From Bacteroidota bacterium (lineage in GTDB: Bacteria; Bacteroidota; Bacteroidia; AKYH767-A; 2013-40CM-41-45): a stretch of 64,000 nucleotides of DNA. Numbering within the stretch: the first letter of the stretch is position 1; each line of letters opens with the position of its first letter. The translations under genes and the position numbers were made by a program. Positions 27,778 to 35,794 of this stretch are shown here, piece by piece. The notes below the pieces were generated by a model. The model did no database searches. It had not been told where the DNA came from and saw nothing but the letters and a program-made list of their open reading frames with translations. The stretch is from positions 372,001-436,000 of the forward strand of contig JADJON010000001.1 in the NCBI GenBank assembly GCA_016713765.1. Direction: 5' to 3'.

Positions 27778-28812
27778 ATGTCCCGCAAGACCACCTCATC
27801 CCGCAAAAAGATCCTGCTCATCTATACCGGAGGAACAATCGGTATGATGAAAGACCACCATACCGGAGCACTGCGGCCCGTTGATTTCAGCGCGATCGTT
27901 GAACAAGTGCCCGAACTGCGTCAGTTGAATTGCAGCTTCGGGTTTCATGCTTTCGGCTTGCCCATCGATTCTTCGAATGTCCAGCCGGAATTCTGGGGTA
28001 CCCTTGCGCGGGTGATTGAACGCGAGTACGCGCGCTACGACGGCTTCGTCATTCTTCACGGCACCGACACGATGGCGTATACTGCATCCGCGCTGAGTTA
28101 TATGTTGCAGAATCTGGACAAGCCCGTGTTGTTAACCGGCTCGCAGTTGCCGTTAGGCGCCATTCGTACCGATGCACGCAGGAACCTCATCACCAGCGTG
28201 GAGATCATCGCCGGCGATGTACTCGTACCGGAGGTGTGCATCTGCTTCAGCAATCAACTCTACCGCGGCAACCGTGCGGAGAAATATACATCCTCGAAAT
28301 TCGACGCGTTCCACTCGCTCAACTATCCGGTATTAGCGGAAGCGGGCACACACATCGTCTTCGACAAACCGGAGATCCGGAAGAAACCCACCGGAAAATT
28401 TCGGGTGAAATATGGTTTCAATACCGAAGTGGCGTTGCTCAAGATCTATCCCGGCATCCACACTGAAGCCATGCGAGCCATTCTTTCTACACCCGGTTTG
28501 CGCGCGGCGATCATCGAAACCTACGGCAGCGGTAATGCGCCGACGGATCCCGGATTCCTGCGCGTCCTGAAGGAAGCGATCGACCGCGGCATCACCCTCA
28601 TCAACATCTCTCAATGTTCAGGAGGATCGGTTGAGCAGGGAAAATACGAAACCAGCCTGCACCTGCAGGAGATCGGCGTAGTCAGCGGCATGGACATGAC
28701 CACCGAAGCCGCGATTACCAAAGCCATGTTCCTGCTCGGACAAGGCTACAAAGGAGATCGGTTTGAGCGGGCAATGGTAAAAAGCCTGGCCGGGGAGGTT
28801 GGGGTTTTCTAG
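27778..28812 (+). CDS. Type I L-asparaginase
   Basis: 344 residues from the ATG at 27778; the open frame continues upstream into repeat copy B, but that part has no protein-like content. Catalytic motif 1 is LIYTGGTIGM with the nucleophilic Thr, motif 2 is ILHGTDTMAYTASAL with the second Thr-Asp pair. No signal peptide is present, which fits the cytoplasmic type I enzymes. It hydrolyses asparagine to aspartate and ammonia. C-terminal allosteric-type domain recognisable at LKIYPGIHTEAMRAIL and ETYGSGNAP. The stop codon TAG is itself part of the first unit of the TTTCTAG heptad array. Confidence 0.95.
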   Translation: MSRKTTSSRKKILLIYTGGTIGMMKDHHTGALRPVDFSAIVEQVPELRQLNCSFGFHAFGLPIDSSNVQPEFWGTLARVIEREYARYDGFVILHGTDTMAYTASALSYMLQNLDKPVLLTGSQLPLGAIRTDARRNLITSVEIIAGDVLVPEVCICFSNQLYRGNRAEKYTSSKFDAFHSLNYPVLAEAGTHIVFDKPEIRKKPTGKFRVKYGFNTEVALLKIYPGIHTEAMRAILSTPGLRAAIIETYGSGNAPTDPGFLRVLKEAIDRGITLINISQCSGGSVEQGKYETSLHLQEIGVVSGMDMTTEAAITKAMFLLGQGYKGDRFERAMVKSLAGEVGVF

Positions 28813-28889
28813 TTTCTAGTTTCTAGTTTCTAGTTTCGGGTTTCCTGTTTCCTGTTTCCTGTTTCCTGTTTCCTGTTTCCTGTTTCCTG
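28806..28889 (+). repeat. Heptad array TTTCTAG(x4)-TTTCGGG-TTTCCTG(x7)
   Basis: Twelve contiguous heptamers without a phase break, 84 bases: four TTTCTAG, one TTTCGGG and seven TTTCCTG. The first unit includes the asparaginase stop codon. All units share TTTCnnG. Confidence 0.97.
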
Positions 28890-28940
28890 TTAATACCACC
28901 ATTTCAGCGAGCGGGGCCTTACTATTTACCATTCACCACT

Positions 28941-29010
28941 ATTCGCTATTCGCTATTCACTGTTCACTGTTTACTGTTTACTGTTTACTGTTTACTGTTC
29001 ACTAATCACT
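28941..29010 (+). repeat. Heptad array RTTYRCT (ATTCGCT, GTTCACT, GTTTACT units)
   Basis: Ten contiguous heptamers: ATTCGCT twice, ATTCACT, GTTCACT, GTTTACT four times, GTTCACT, AATCACT. It ends 90 bases before the T9SS gene start. Its reverse complement is the AGYRAAY array at 31.6 kb, so the two form inverted repeats around that gene. Confidence 0.95.
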
Positions 29011-29100
29011 CCCTCTCGACCACTGTAAGATTTCCCCCACTTTTCATCAAGCGATACCGCCGGTTTTGCGTACACGAACGCTGACCAATCGTGTATCCAC

Positions 29101-31605
29101 GTGAAAACCATTGCCCGAATCCTCGGATTTATCTGCTTATTCTTTCTGGTAAAAGGCGTCGCCGCGCAAACCCTGCGTACCGAGACTGGTACGCCCTGGA
29201 CAGGTGCCCGCGGCGTTACGCTCAGTGTGCAGGAGCTCATGGATCTCCAGGCGCAATCGGCGGAGACCAACGGCCCGCGTATTCCGCGTGAACACGAGAT
29301 AGAACTTGACCGGCGCAATAATCCGAATTCGCCCTTGACGGATCGTTGGCCCGTCGGCGCTCAGGAACGCGACGGCGCCCCGGGCGGAGGTAATCAGACC
29401 TACGCCACGCAAACCATCGGCACCAGTTTCCTGGCGGCGAACAGCAGCGTGTCGGCGTTTGTTCCGCCGGATTGCAATGGCGATGTCGGCCCTACACAGA
29501 TCCTCACCGTCGCCAATGGTCGCGTACGCGTATACAGCAAAGCAGGCGTATTGGGCGGACTGAATGTCACCACCGACGTGTTCTTTAATTCCGTTCGCAA
29601 CAGCAGCTCGGTGAGTGATCCGCACGTTCGTTACGACCGTCTCACCCAGCGCTGGTTTGTGGTGGCCATCAACGTGGCTTCTACGAACAACCGTGTGCTG
29701 ATCGCCGTGAGCAGTGGCCCGACGATCACGAACACCAGTTCGTTCACCTTCTTCTATTTTCAATTCAACCTCGTATCGCCGGCCGGTGATGCCGGGAAGT
29801 TCCTTGACTACCCGACCCTGGGTGTAGACGCCTCGGCGCTTTACATCGGTGGCGTGCGATTCAACCCGAACGTATTTGACGGCTGTCCTGTCTTTGTGGT
29901 CAGAAAAAGCTCCGTGCTGGGTGCCGGACCGATTGTCGCCACGGCATTCCGCACGGCAGGAGGGACGAGCACCGGTATCTACGTTCCACAGGGTGTACAC
30001 AACGATGATCCGGCCGCCACAGAAGGTTACTTTATCGGCACCGACGCCGGTGTCTATGGCGCGATCAACGTAATCCGGATCGGTACACCCGGCGGTACGC
30101 CGACCTTGACAGCCTTACCCGCGATCACGATTCCACTGAACAGCGCGCCGCAACTGCAGGTGCACCAGGGCGCGGCGGCCAACCGTCGCCTCGACGCGCT
30201 CGACGATCGACTCTTCGCCGCGCACATCATGCAGAATAAACTGACCGGCGCGAGTTCCCTTTGGACCTGTCATACTTCCCGGGCGAACAGTTCCGGTGTT
30301 TCTTCGGGAACTCAGAACCGCAACGTGACACGCTGGTATCAACTGACCAACCTCACCACCACGCCCGCGCTGGCGCAGTCGGGCACGCTCTACGACAACG
30401 CCGCGACCAACCCGCGCGGCTTCTGGAACGGAAGCATCGCGATGACCGGTCAGGGCCATGCGGTACTGGGATGCACTTCCGCCGGAGCGGCAGCGCGCGC
30501 GGATGTCGCGGTTGCGGGGCGGTATTCTTCCGACGCCTCCGGAACATTACAGACCTTTAACCTCGCCACGAACAGTTCTACGACTTACGTTGCACAGGCG
30601 ACCGACGGACAGCGTTGGGGCGATTACTCGCAGACCGTTGTCGATCCGAACGATAACATGACCGCCTGGACGTTTCAGGAATACTGTGACGCGGCCAACT
30701 CGTGGGGCTTGCGCGTGGTTCAACTCAAGGCGCCGGCTCCTCCGCCGACCGCCAGCCTGAATGCGCTCCCGACTATCGGCAACCTGGCTTCCGTCACGGT
30801 CAACGTGATCGCGAACAGCACCCCGAACAATACCGCTTTCTTCGATCCGGGCGCCGATGCCGGTGGTCCGGGTTGGGCGAACCACATCACGGCTACCGCG
30901 ACCGGCGGCATCGCTGTGAATGGGGCGACCTTTATCAGCCCGACGCAAGTCAACCTCGATCTGAATACGACCGGTGTTTCTGCCGGAACCTATACGATCA
31001 CCATCATCAACCCCGACGGACAAACCACCACGATCCCGATCACCATCTCCAGCACCCTGCCGATCGAACTCATTTCGTTCTCGGCACGTGCGACGGAAAA
31101 TTTTTGCGAACTCGACTGGGTGACCGCTTCGGAAACGAACAACGACTACTTCACCATCGAGCGGAGCGTTACCGGAGAGGAATTCGAAGCCGTAGCGAAG
31201 GTCAAAGGCGCGGGTACGACCACAACGCTGGAGAACTACGAGTACCGCGACATGCAGCCGCACGAAGGACTCTCGTATTATCGACTGCGTCAAACCGACT
31301 ACGACGGCACCTCCACGGTGTCCGACATCATCCCGGTCGACCTCAAGCGCAGCAAGTTCGAGCTCACCGGCATTTCACCGGATTGGAACCGGCAATTGGT
31401 ACACGTCTATTTCTCCGACAAGAACGACCAGACACTTGATTACGTCATCGTGGATCAGCTTGGCAAGACCGTACTCAACGGCCGCATCCAATCCAACCGC
31501 GGCTCCAACGCGCTCCGCATCGACGCCTCCTCGCTTGCAAAGGGAATGTACTACTTCAACATCGGGACGGGGGAGAAGGTGTTGAGTGGGAAGTTTTATT
31601 ATTGA
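29101..31605 (+). CDS. Large T9SS-sorted surface protein of unknown function
   Basis: 834 residues from a GTG at 29101, directly before a signal peptide (KTIARILGFICLFFLVKGVAAQ). The region after the signal peptide up to about residue 550 looks like a beta-propeller (repeats such as YDRLTQRWFVVAINVAS, LFAAHIMQNKLTGASSLW, GQRWGDYSQTVVDPNDN). Then comes an Ig-like/IPT-like domain (about 555-655) ending in IELISFSA, a fibronectin-like segment CELDWVTASETNNDYFTIERS common before sorting domains, and a C-terminal T9SS domain (DYVIVDQLGKTVLNGRI ... LAKGMYYFNIGTGEKVL). No catalytic motif recognised. Bracketed by inverted heptad arrays. Confidence 0.82.
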   Translation: MKTIARILGFICLFFLVKGVAAQTLRTETGTPWTGARGVTLSVQELMDLQAQSAETNGPRIPREHEIELDRRNNPNSPLTDRWPVGAQERDGAPGGGNQTYATQTIGTSFLAANSSVSAFVPPDCNGDVGPTQILTVANGRVRVYSKAGVLGGLNVTTDVFFNSVRNSSSVSDPHVRYDRLTQRWFVVAINVASTNNRVLIAVSSGPTITNTSSFTFFYFQFNLVSPAGDAGKFLDYPTLGVDASALYIGGVRFNPNVFDGCPVFVVRKSSVLGAGPIVATAFRTAGGTSTGIYVPQGVHNDDPAATEGYFIGTDAGVYGAINVIRIGTPGGTPTLTALPAITIPLNSAPQLQVHQGAAANRRLDALDDRLFAAHIMQNKLTGASSLWTCHTSRANSSGVSSGTQNRNVTRWYQLTNLTTTPALAQSGTLYDNAATNPRGFWNGSIAMTGQGHAVLGCTSAGAAARADVAVAGRYSSDASGTLQTFNLATNSSTTYVAQATDGQRWGDYSQTVVDPNDNMTAWTFQEYCDAANSWGLRVVQLKAPAPPPTASLNALPTIGNLASVTVNVIANSTPNNTAFFDPGADAGGPGWANHITATATGGIAVNGATFISPTQVNLDLNTTGVSAGTYTITIINPDGQTTTIPITISSTLPIELISFSARATENFCELDWVTASETNNDYFTIERSVTGEEFEAVAKVKGAGTTTTLENYEYRDMQPHEGLSYYRLRQTDYDGTSTVSDIIPVDLKRSKFELTGISPDWNRQLVHVYFSDKNDQTLDYVIVDQLGKTVLNGRIQSNRGSNALRIDASSLAKGMYYFNIGTGEKVLSGKFYY

Positions 31606-31611
31606 GTGAGG

Positions 31612-31718
31612 AGTGAATAGTGAACAGTAAACAGTAAACAGTGAACAGTGAATCCTGCCCGCCGTAGCTTTAGCGTAGGCGGGAGCGAATAGTGAACAGC
31701 GAATAGCGAATAGCGAAT
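31612..31718 (+). repeat. Heptad array AGYRAAY interrupted by 30-nt hairpin
   Basis: Six heptads (AGTGAAT, AGTGAAC, AGTAAAC twice, AGTGAAC, AGTGAAT; 31612-31653), exactly 30 bases of hairpin sequence (31654-31683, CCCGCC pairing with GGCGGG), then five heptads (AGCGAAT, AGTGAAC, AGCGAAT three times; 31684-31718). The array begins 7 bases after the T9SS gene stop. The rest of the gap to 32006 holds only the short ORF noted below and AT-rich sequence in which I see nothing else. Confidence 0.95.
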
Positions 31719-31799
31719 AGTGTGGTGATGGGATGTGCTTGCTTGATTGCTCGATGAATCACTGTTCTTCTTCTGCGGGTTGTTGTGTTACCTTGTGCG

Positions 31800-31868
31800 A
31801 TGAAGAAGGGGGTCTGGTTGTTATTCCAATTGCCAACAACCCGAGCAAACTCAATCGTGCCCCCTTAA
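31800..31868 (+). pseudogene. Possible 5' remnant of a truncated exported-protein gene
   Basis: A 22-codon frame, MKKGVWLLFQLPTTRANSIVPP, starts like a signal peptide and is preceded by TACCTTGTGCG, close to the TAnnTTTG-GCG-ATG arrangement used by other genes here. It stops where the sequence turns AT-rich. This could be the surviving start of a gene cut when the HNH island arrived, or chance. Low confidence. Confidence 0.2.
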
Positions 31869-32006
31869 GCAGGTCATCGAAGTAGTTAAGATATAGAATC
31901 GATTCGTGCCAATTTTGAAAAATAGAATCAAGGAGGATGTGGGTGTTAATGTGAGAGTGGTGAAAAGGGCATGCGTATGAAAAATTCGGAGATGGAATTA
32001 AAATAA

Positions 32007-32906
32007 TTATTTTGAATTTACCTGATGAAATAAATTTCTGTGCTTTTCAAGATATTCATGATTATGAATGCTTAAGTTTTTAATCACCTCCTTCCCCCAA
32101 ACCCCCACCTTATTAAAGGCCTGTAATTCTATTTTATCAGTTAAAATAATTTTTCCATTGTTGGAAAAGCTAATCAAGTGACGATCAAATAATGCATCGA
32201 AAGTTGGTGATAATAAAATGCCGTTGTGTACATCTAAGCGCTCATTTTCTGTGGAATCTTTCCAAGGAACAATGTGTGACGCGATCAAAACATCCAACTT
32301 ATTAAACCCTGTTACGGCGCACTTGTATTCCCAACGGTGAATAATCCGCTTTCGATAAGCCCCTTGTCCAACCCTTGATGTGATTAACCCCTTTCGTTCA
32401 GTTTCATTGGGCAATTTGAAACTATATTCTACGGGTGGCTCTCCAGCTACATTAAGTGAATCAAACAACCCTGGAAGCGCAGGAAGGAACACTCCTAATC
32501 GCTTAAAGAAGAAAGTTATTCCAATTCGTTGTTTACCAGCGGTGTCATGTGTTTCAAAATACCCCGTGTCAAAAACCTCTACCTCACAAATAAATCGAAC
32601 TATCCCTTTGGATTCTATTTCGAACAAAAAAACGCGTTTACCATTTTGTATATGATCACGTAGTGCTAGGTTTCCTTTAGTGAATTGCATATCGCCAGCT
32701 TGCCCTTCGCCAGTGTATGAATACACGTCCGGATTGTCCCATCCATCTTTATAACCGTGTTGGCGTCCAGATTTTCCTGAGAAGATAAAGATGTACGGAT
32801 AATTCGCAGATGGACAGATACCACTTTGCCAATTACCACCATATTTGGCATGTATATCCGTCCGCCGATTATACAGTTGTTTCGGTATAAATGGCAGGGG
32901 ATTCAT
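32007..32906 (-). CDS. SRA/YDG-like domain + HNH endonuclease, putative modification-dependent restriction enzyme
   Basis: 299 residues. N-terminal half (about residues 20-145) has the layout of an SRA/YDG-type modified-base-binding domain: YIFIFSGKSGRQHGYKDGW, VYSYTGEGQAGDMQFTKGN and KRVFLFEIE. C-terminal half is an HNH_2-type nuclease: CAVTG (Cys196), ASHIVPW (His211), DVHNGILLSPTFDALFD (Asn228) and HLISFSNNGKI. Such SRA-HNH fusions cut DNA carrying modified cytosines as type IV-like restriction systems. The gene stands alone in the most AT-rich part of the window: 33% GC in the 60 bases from 32041 against 57% in the 60 bases from 34861 (hand counts). It lies beside tRNA-Ser. Likely a horizontally acquired single-gene defence island. 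Confidence 0.8.
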   Translation of the reverse strand: MNPLPFIPKQLYNRRTDIHAKYGGNWQSGICPSANYPYIFIFSGKSGRQHGYKDGWDNPDVYSYTGEGQAGDMQFTKGNLALRDHIQNGKRVFLFEIESKGIVRFICEVEVFDTGYFETHDTAGKQRIGITFFFKRLGVFLPALPGLFDSLNVAGEPPVEYSFKLPNETERKGLITSRVGQGAYRKRIIHRWEYKCAVTGFNKLDVLIASHIVPWKDSTENERLDVHNGILLSPTFDALFDRHLISFSNNGKIILTDKIELQAFNKVGVWGKEVIKNLSIHNHEYLEKHRNLFHQVNSK

Positions 32907-33070
32907 AGGTACCTTTACTAAACAGGCCGTTGAGATTGATAAAGTTATAAGCTTCAGGTAGAAACGCCAAAGACATATTAATGCAGTTAGCCTAGCAGTA
33001 TTTAATTGGATTTTTTAATCCGATTTCACGATGATTACCATTCAATTGTTAGGTAAAATTGTAAAACACA

Positions 33071-33104
33071 AAAGGGATAAGACCTTAATCGGCCTTATCC
33101 CTTT
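33071..33104 (-). terminator. Terminator of tRNA-Ser
   Basis: AAAGGGATAAG (33071-33081) and CTTATCCCTTT (33094-33104) form a perfect 11-bp stem. Read on the minus strand the hairpin follows the tRNA 3' end by 7 bases and is followed by a T-rich run. It also closes the AT-rich island. Confidence 0.8.
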
Positions 33105-33111
33105 CGTTCAG

Positions 33112-33199
33112 CGGAGACGGTGAGATTCGAACTCACGATACCCTTTTGGGGTATACACACTTTCCAGGCGTGCTCCTTCAACCACTCGGACACGTCTCC
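33112..33199 (-). tRNA. tRNA-Ser (anticodon GGA)
   Basis: 88 bases on the minus strand. Acceptor arm GGAGACG (5') pairs with CGTCTCC (3'), discriminator G, no encoded CCA. The anticodon stem CACGC/GTGTG encloses loop CTGGAAA, giving anticodon GGA, which reads UCC and UCU. A long variable arm (TACCC/GGGTA) confirms the serine class; the T arm contains GAGTTCGAATCTC. Confidence 0.97.
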
Positions 33200-33207
33200 G
33201 GGATGCG

Positions 33208-33232
33208 AAAAAACCCGTTTTTATGGGTTTTT
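33208..33232 (-). terminator. Terminator after the CPBP protease gene
   Basis: AAAAACCC and GGGTTTTT form an 8-bp stem with an AT-rich loop. On the minus strand it lies after the protease stop (33332) and just before the tRNA, and ends in a T run. The stem also reads as a weak terminator in the other direction. Confidence 0.65.
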
Positions 33233-33331
33233 GGCGGTTGAGGGATACGAAGGTACGAAACCCGGGGCTTTAAGTCAATCTTTGGCCTGCTTCGAATTCT
33301 AAGCACACGGAGCACACGGATGAAACCGGAC

Positions 33332-34252
33332 CTACACGGATTGGGCATTGCGTTTACCCAAAACAAAGAACAAGGCCGTTAGGACGATCGAGGCGAGGAG
33401 GACCATGAACTGTTCTGGGCCGAGGCCGAGTGTGTCGGGGTTGGCGTTGATGAGTTGGTGTTGGTAGAGATACGCCGCGATGACGGCCGCCGCGTTGTTG
33501 AGGAAGTGGGCGAGCATGGGTAACCAGATCGATCCGCTCCAGAGTAGTAAGTAGCCAAGGAGCGCTCCCAACAACAGCCGGGGTACGAAGCCATAGAACT
33601 GCAGGTGCATGGCACTGAAGAGTAAGGCCGCCGCCCAAATGCCGACTTGTTTCTTCCCCGACCATTCGCTGAACAATCGCTGTACTACACCGCGGAATAA
33701 CCACTCCTCTCCAATGGCCGGCAGCAGGGCGATCATGAAGAGGTTAAACAGCAGCGCGCCCGGATCGGGCATGTCGAGGAACGCCTCGGTGAGTACCGCC
33801 GCTTTATCTTCCGAGTCGCGCATCCATTGCTCCACCGGTGCGAGGAACGAAGGCAAATGCATCTTGCTGTTTAAATCGCCCAGCAGGTTGATGAGCGGCA
33901 CGGCTGTGAGCATTCCCAGGCCCACCCACAACAGACTCGTTGCCGGAGCGACCTTGCGCAACTGCAGGTATTCCTTCGGATCGCCGTGAAACAGATACGC
34001 CAACACCCAGGCCGGAACGATGAACGTACCGATCGTGCTGCCGGTCTGGATCACCTTCAATACTTGCAGGGTCAGCGGGTTTTTCACGTCCTGCAGCATG
34101 TTCTCCAACTGGTACATCGGGATGCCGTACAGGCCGGTCACGACCACGGTGCTGAGCAGCGTAAAGGCTACGGCAGAGATCAAAATCACCCCGACTCCGA
34201 GTAAAAACTTCGAATACGGCGTGTTTTGGGCCCAGATTGACTTGAGGGGCAT
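33332..34252 (-). CDS. CPBP family intramembrane metalloprotease (CAAX/Abi)
   Basis: 306 residues from the ATG at 34252; the longer frame runs into heptad repeats and is rejected. Eight or so hydrophobic helices. Motif 1 EEWLFRGVVQRLF supplies the Glu-Glu and Arg, motif 2 FSAMHLQFYGF the His, motif 3 HFLNNAAA the His and Asn of the intramembrane zinc site. Bacterial members cleave or modify membrane proteins or process bacteriocin immunity and surface functions; the substrate here is unknown. On the minus strand a TACCTTCG box precedes the start. It is transcribed towards the tRNA-Ser gene. Confidence 0.9.
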   Translation of the reverse strand: MPLKSIWAQNTPYSKFLLGVGVILISAVAFTLLSTVVVTGLYGIPMYQLENMLQDVKNPLTLQVLKVIQTGSTIGTFIVPAWVLAYLFHGDPKEYLQLRKVAPATSLLWVGLGMLTAVPLINLLGDLNSKMHLPSFLAPVEQWMRDSEDKAAVLTEAFLDMPDPGALLFNLFMIALLPAIGEEWLFRGVVQRLFSEWSGKKQVGIWAAALLFSAMHLQFYGFVPRLLLGALLGYLLLWSGSIWLPMLAHFLNNAAAVIAAYLYQHQLINANPDTLGLGPEQFMVLLASIVLTALFFVLGKRNAQSV

Positions 34253-34288
34253 AGAGCGGTATTTTTGTGGGGCGAAGGTAGTTGATGG

Positions 34289-34356
34289 AGTGAACAGTGA
34301 ATAGTGAACAGTGAACAGTAAAAAGTTTGGCGAATAGCGAATAGCCAATAGCGAAT
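34289..34356 (+). repeat. Heptad array AGYRAAY upstream of the CPBP gene
   Basis: AGTGAAC, AGTGAAT, AGTGAAC, AGTGAAC, AGTAAAA, AGTTTGG, then after a 2-base phase shift GGCGAAT, AGCGAAT, AGCCAAT, AGCGAAT. Same family and orientation as the array at 31.6 kb, so the HNH island, tRNA and CPBP gene lie between direct repeats. Confidence 0.9.
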
Positions 34357-34388
34357 AGTAACGTTTACCCCAACCCCCAAGCCCCTCC

Positions 34389-34458
<70 letters not shown>

Positions 34459-34472
34459 ACCTACCACCGCCC

Positions 34473-35456
34473 ATGCTTCCCAAACTCCCCGACTTCCCGC
34501 TGCTCCTGGCTCCTATGGAGGATGTCAGTGATCCGCCGTTTCGGTTTGTTTGTAAGCAGAACGGGGCGGACATGATGTACACGGAGTTCATCTCGAGCGA
34601 AGGACTCATCCGGCATGCCGCCAAGAGTACGATGAAGCTTGACATCTTCGAGTACGAACGTCCGATCGGGATCCAGTTGTTCGGTGGCGAGATCGGTTCG
34701 ATGCGCGAAGCCGCATTGATCGCGGAGGCTGCACAGCCGGATCTCATCGACATCAATTATGGTTGTCCGGTCAAGGCGGTCGCCTGCAAGGGCGCCGGCG
34801 CCGCGCTACTGCAGGATATCCCGAAGATGGTGAAGATGACCGAAGAGATCGTCAGGGCCGTAAAGCTGCCGGTGACGGTGAAGACCCGTCTCGGCTGGGA
34901 TGATCTGACCAAGAACATCGTCGAAGTCGCCGAGCGGCTCCAGGACATCGGCATTGCCGCGCTCACGATACACGGTCGTACACGCAAGCAGATGTACAAA
35001 GGTCCGGCCGACTGGACGCTCATCGGCGAAGTGAAGAACAATCCGCGCATGCGTATACCGATCTTCGGCAACGGCGACATCGACTCTCCGATGAAGGCCG
35101 TGGAGATGCGTCAACGCTACGGCGTGGACGGCGTGATGATCGGACGCGCCAGCATCGGTTATCCATGGATCTTCCGGGAGATCCGGCATTACCTCAACAC
35201 GGGCGAAATGTTAGCGGGACCCACGATCGACGAACGCGTCGCGAATTGTCGTACGCATTTGCAGAAGTCCGTGGAGTGGAAGGGAGAACGTTTGGGCGTA
35301 GTGGAAATGCGCAAGCACTACGCGAATTACTTCAAAGGGCTGGATCATTTTCGCGACTACCGCATCCGGCTTGTGACGCTCGATCATTTGGACGAGCTGC
35401 ACGCGGTGCTCGACGAGATCCGGGAGCGGTACGAACTGGTCAATGTGCGTACTTGA
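34473..35456 (+). CDS. dus: tRNA-dihydrouridine synthase (DusB-like)
   Basis: 327 residues, FMN-dependent TIM barrel plus C-terminal helical domain. The N-terminus PLLLAPMEDVSDPPFRFVC, the active-site segment INYGCPVKAVACKGAGAALL with the catalytic Cys before KGAG, VKTRLGWD, IHGRTRKQMYKGPADW, FGNGDI and GVMIGRASIGYPWIF are typical. It reduces specific uridines in tRNA D-loops to dihydrouridine with NADPH. DusB is the usual assignment in Bacteroidota, but position specificity cannot be read from sequence. Start ATG at 34473 follows directly on the heptad array. Confidence 0.94.
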   Translation: MLPKLPDFPLLLAPMEDVSDPPFRFVCKQNGADMMYTEFISSEGLIRHAAKSTMKLDIFEYERPIGIQLFGGEIGSMREAALIAEAAQPDLIDINYGCPVKAVACKGAGAALLQDIPKMVKMTEEIVRAVKLPVTVKTRLGWDDLTKNIVEVAERLQDIGIAALTIHGRTRKQMYKGPADWTLIGEVKNNPRMRIPIFGNGDIDSPMKAVEMRQRYGVDGVMIGRASIGYPWIFREIRHYLNTGEMLAGPTIDERVANCRTHLQKSVEWKGERLGVVEMRKHYANYFKGLDHFRDYRIRLVTLDHLDELHAVLDEIRERYELVNVRT

Positions 35457-35612
35457 TTTTCCGGCAAGCAGATACCCGCTGGTATTTGGCACTTGCTGAA
35501 CCACAGTCCGTATGGATCGGTCCCCCACCAGCATCTTTCTCTTCTGGTACCGTAATGGAAATTGCCGGCCATTGAATTGTGCGTACGTAGAGGAATCCTG
35601 ACAATCGTCATC

Positions 35613-35643
35613 TGAATCCACATAGGATTCATAGTTTTTTTAG
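35613..35643 (+). terminator. Rho-independent terminator downstream of dus
   Basis: TGAATCC-ACATA-GGATTCA gives a 7-bp stem with 5-nt loop, followed by TAG and seven Ts. It lies 157 bases after the dus stop. The rest of the 338-base gap between dus and norC contains the norC promoter candidate and dyad listed separately; the first 150 bases show nothing else. Confidence 0.75.
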
Positions 35644-35678
35644 GATCGGAGATCATTCCCGGCACCCCCGGGCAGGGA

Positions 35679-35686
35679 TACTTTTG
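35679..35686 (+). promoter_or_regulatory. Candidate -7 box for norCBQD
   Basis: TACTTTTG matches TAnnTTTG, 109 bases upstream of the norC start. No clear -33 element at the right spacing, so activation by a regulator would be plausible. Confidence 0.35.
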
Positions 35687-35738
35687 ATTGTCTTTTCAAA
35701 GCATCATGCCCATGTTTTACTATCCATGCTTAGGGCGC

Positions 35739-35760
35739 GTTCCGAAGAAGTTTTCGGAAC
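35739..35760. promoter_or_regulatory. 8-bp dyad upstream of norC, candidate operator
   Basis: GTTCCGAA-GAAGTT-TTCGGAAC is a perfect 8-bp inverted repeat with a 6-nt centre, 34 bases before the norC ATG. It does not match the FNR or DNR consensus. It could bind the regulator that turns on the NO reductase genes, or form a hairpin in the leader. Confidence 0.45.
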
Positions 35761-35794
35761 CAGTTGAACGCGACAATTTCTAACCCACACGCTT

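Noticed and set aside
28806..29010. CRISPR array
   Set aside because: Units are 7 bases and contiguous, with no spacers and no cas genes.
29094..29110. CCACGTGAAAACC before the T9SS gene as a third parS site
   Set aside because: Only the CACGTGAAA centre agrees; the left half TGTTn is not there.
31700..33112. Integrative element with tRNA att repeats
   Set aside because: No copy of the tRNA-Ser 3' end at the left edge and no integrase gene in the window.
35683..35698. TTGA-N8-TCAA upstream of norC as an FNR/DNR box
   Set aside because: FNR-type boxes have a spacing of six between TTGA and TCAA; here it is eight.
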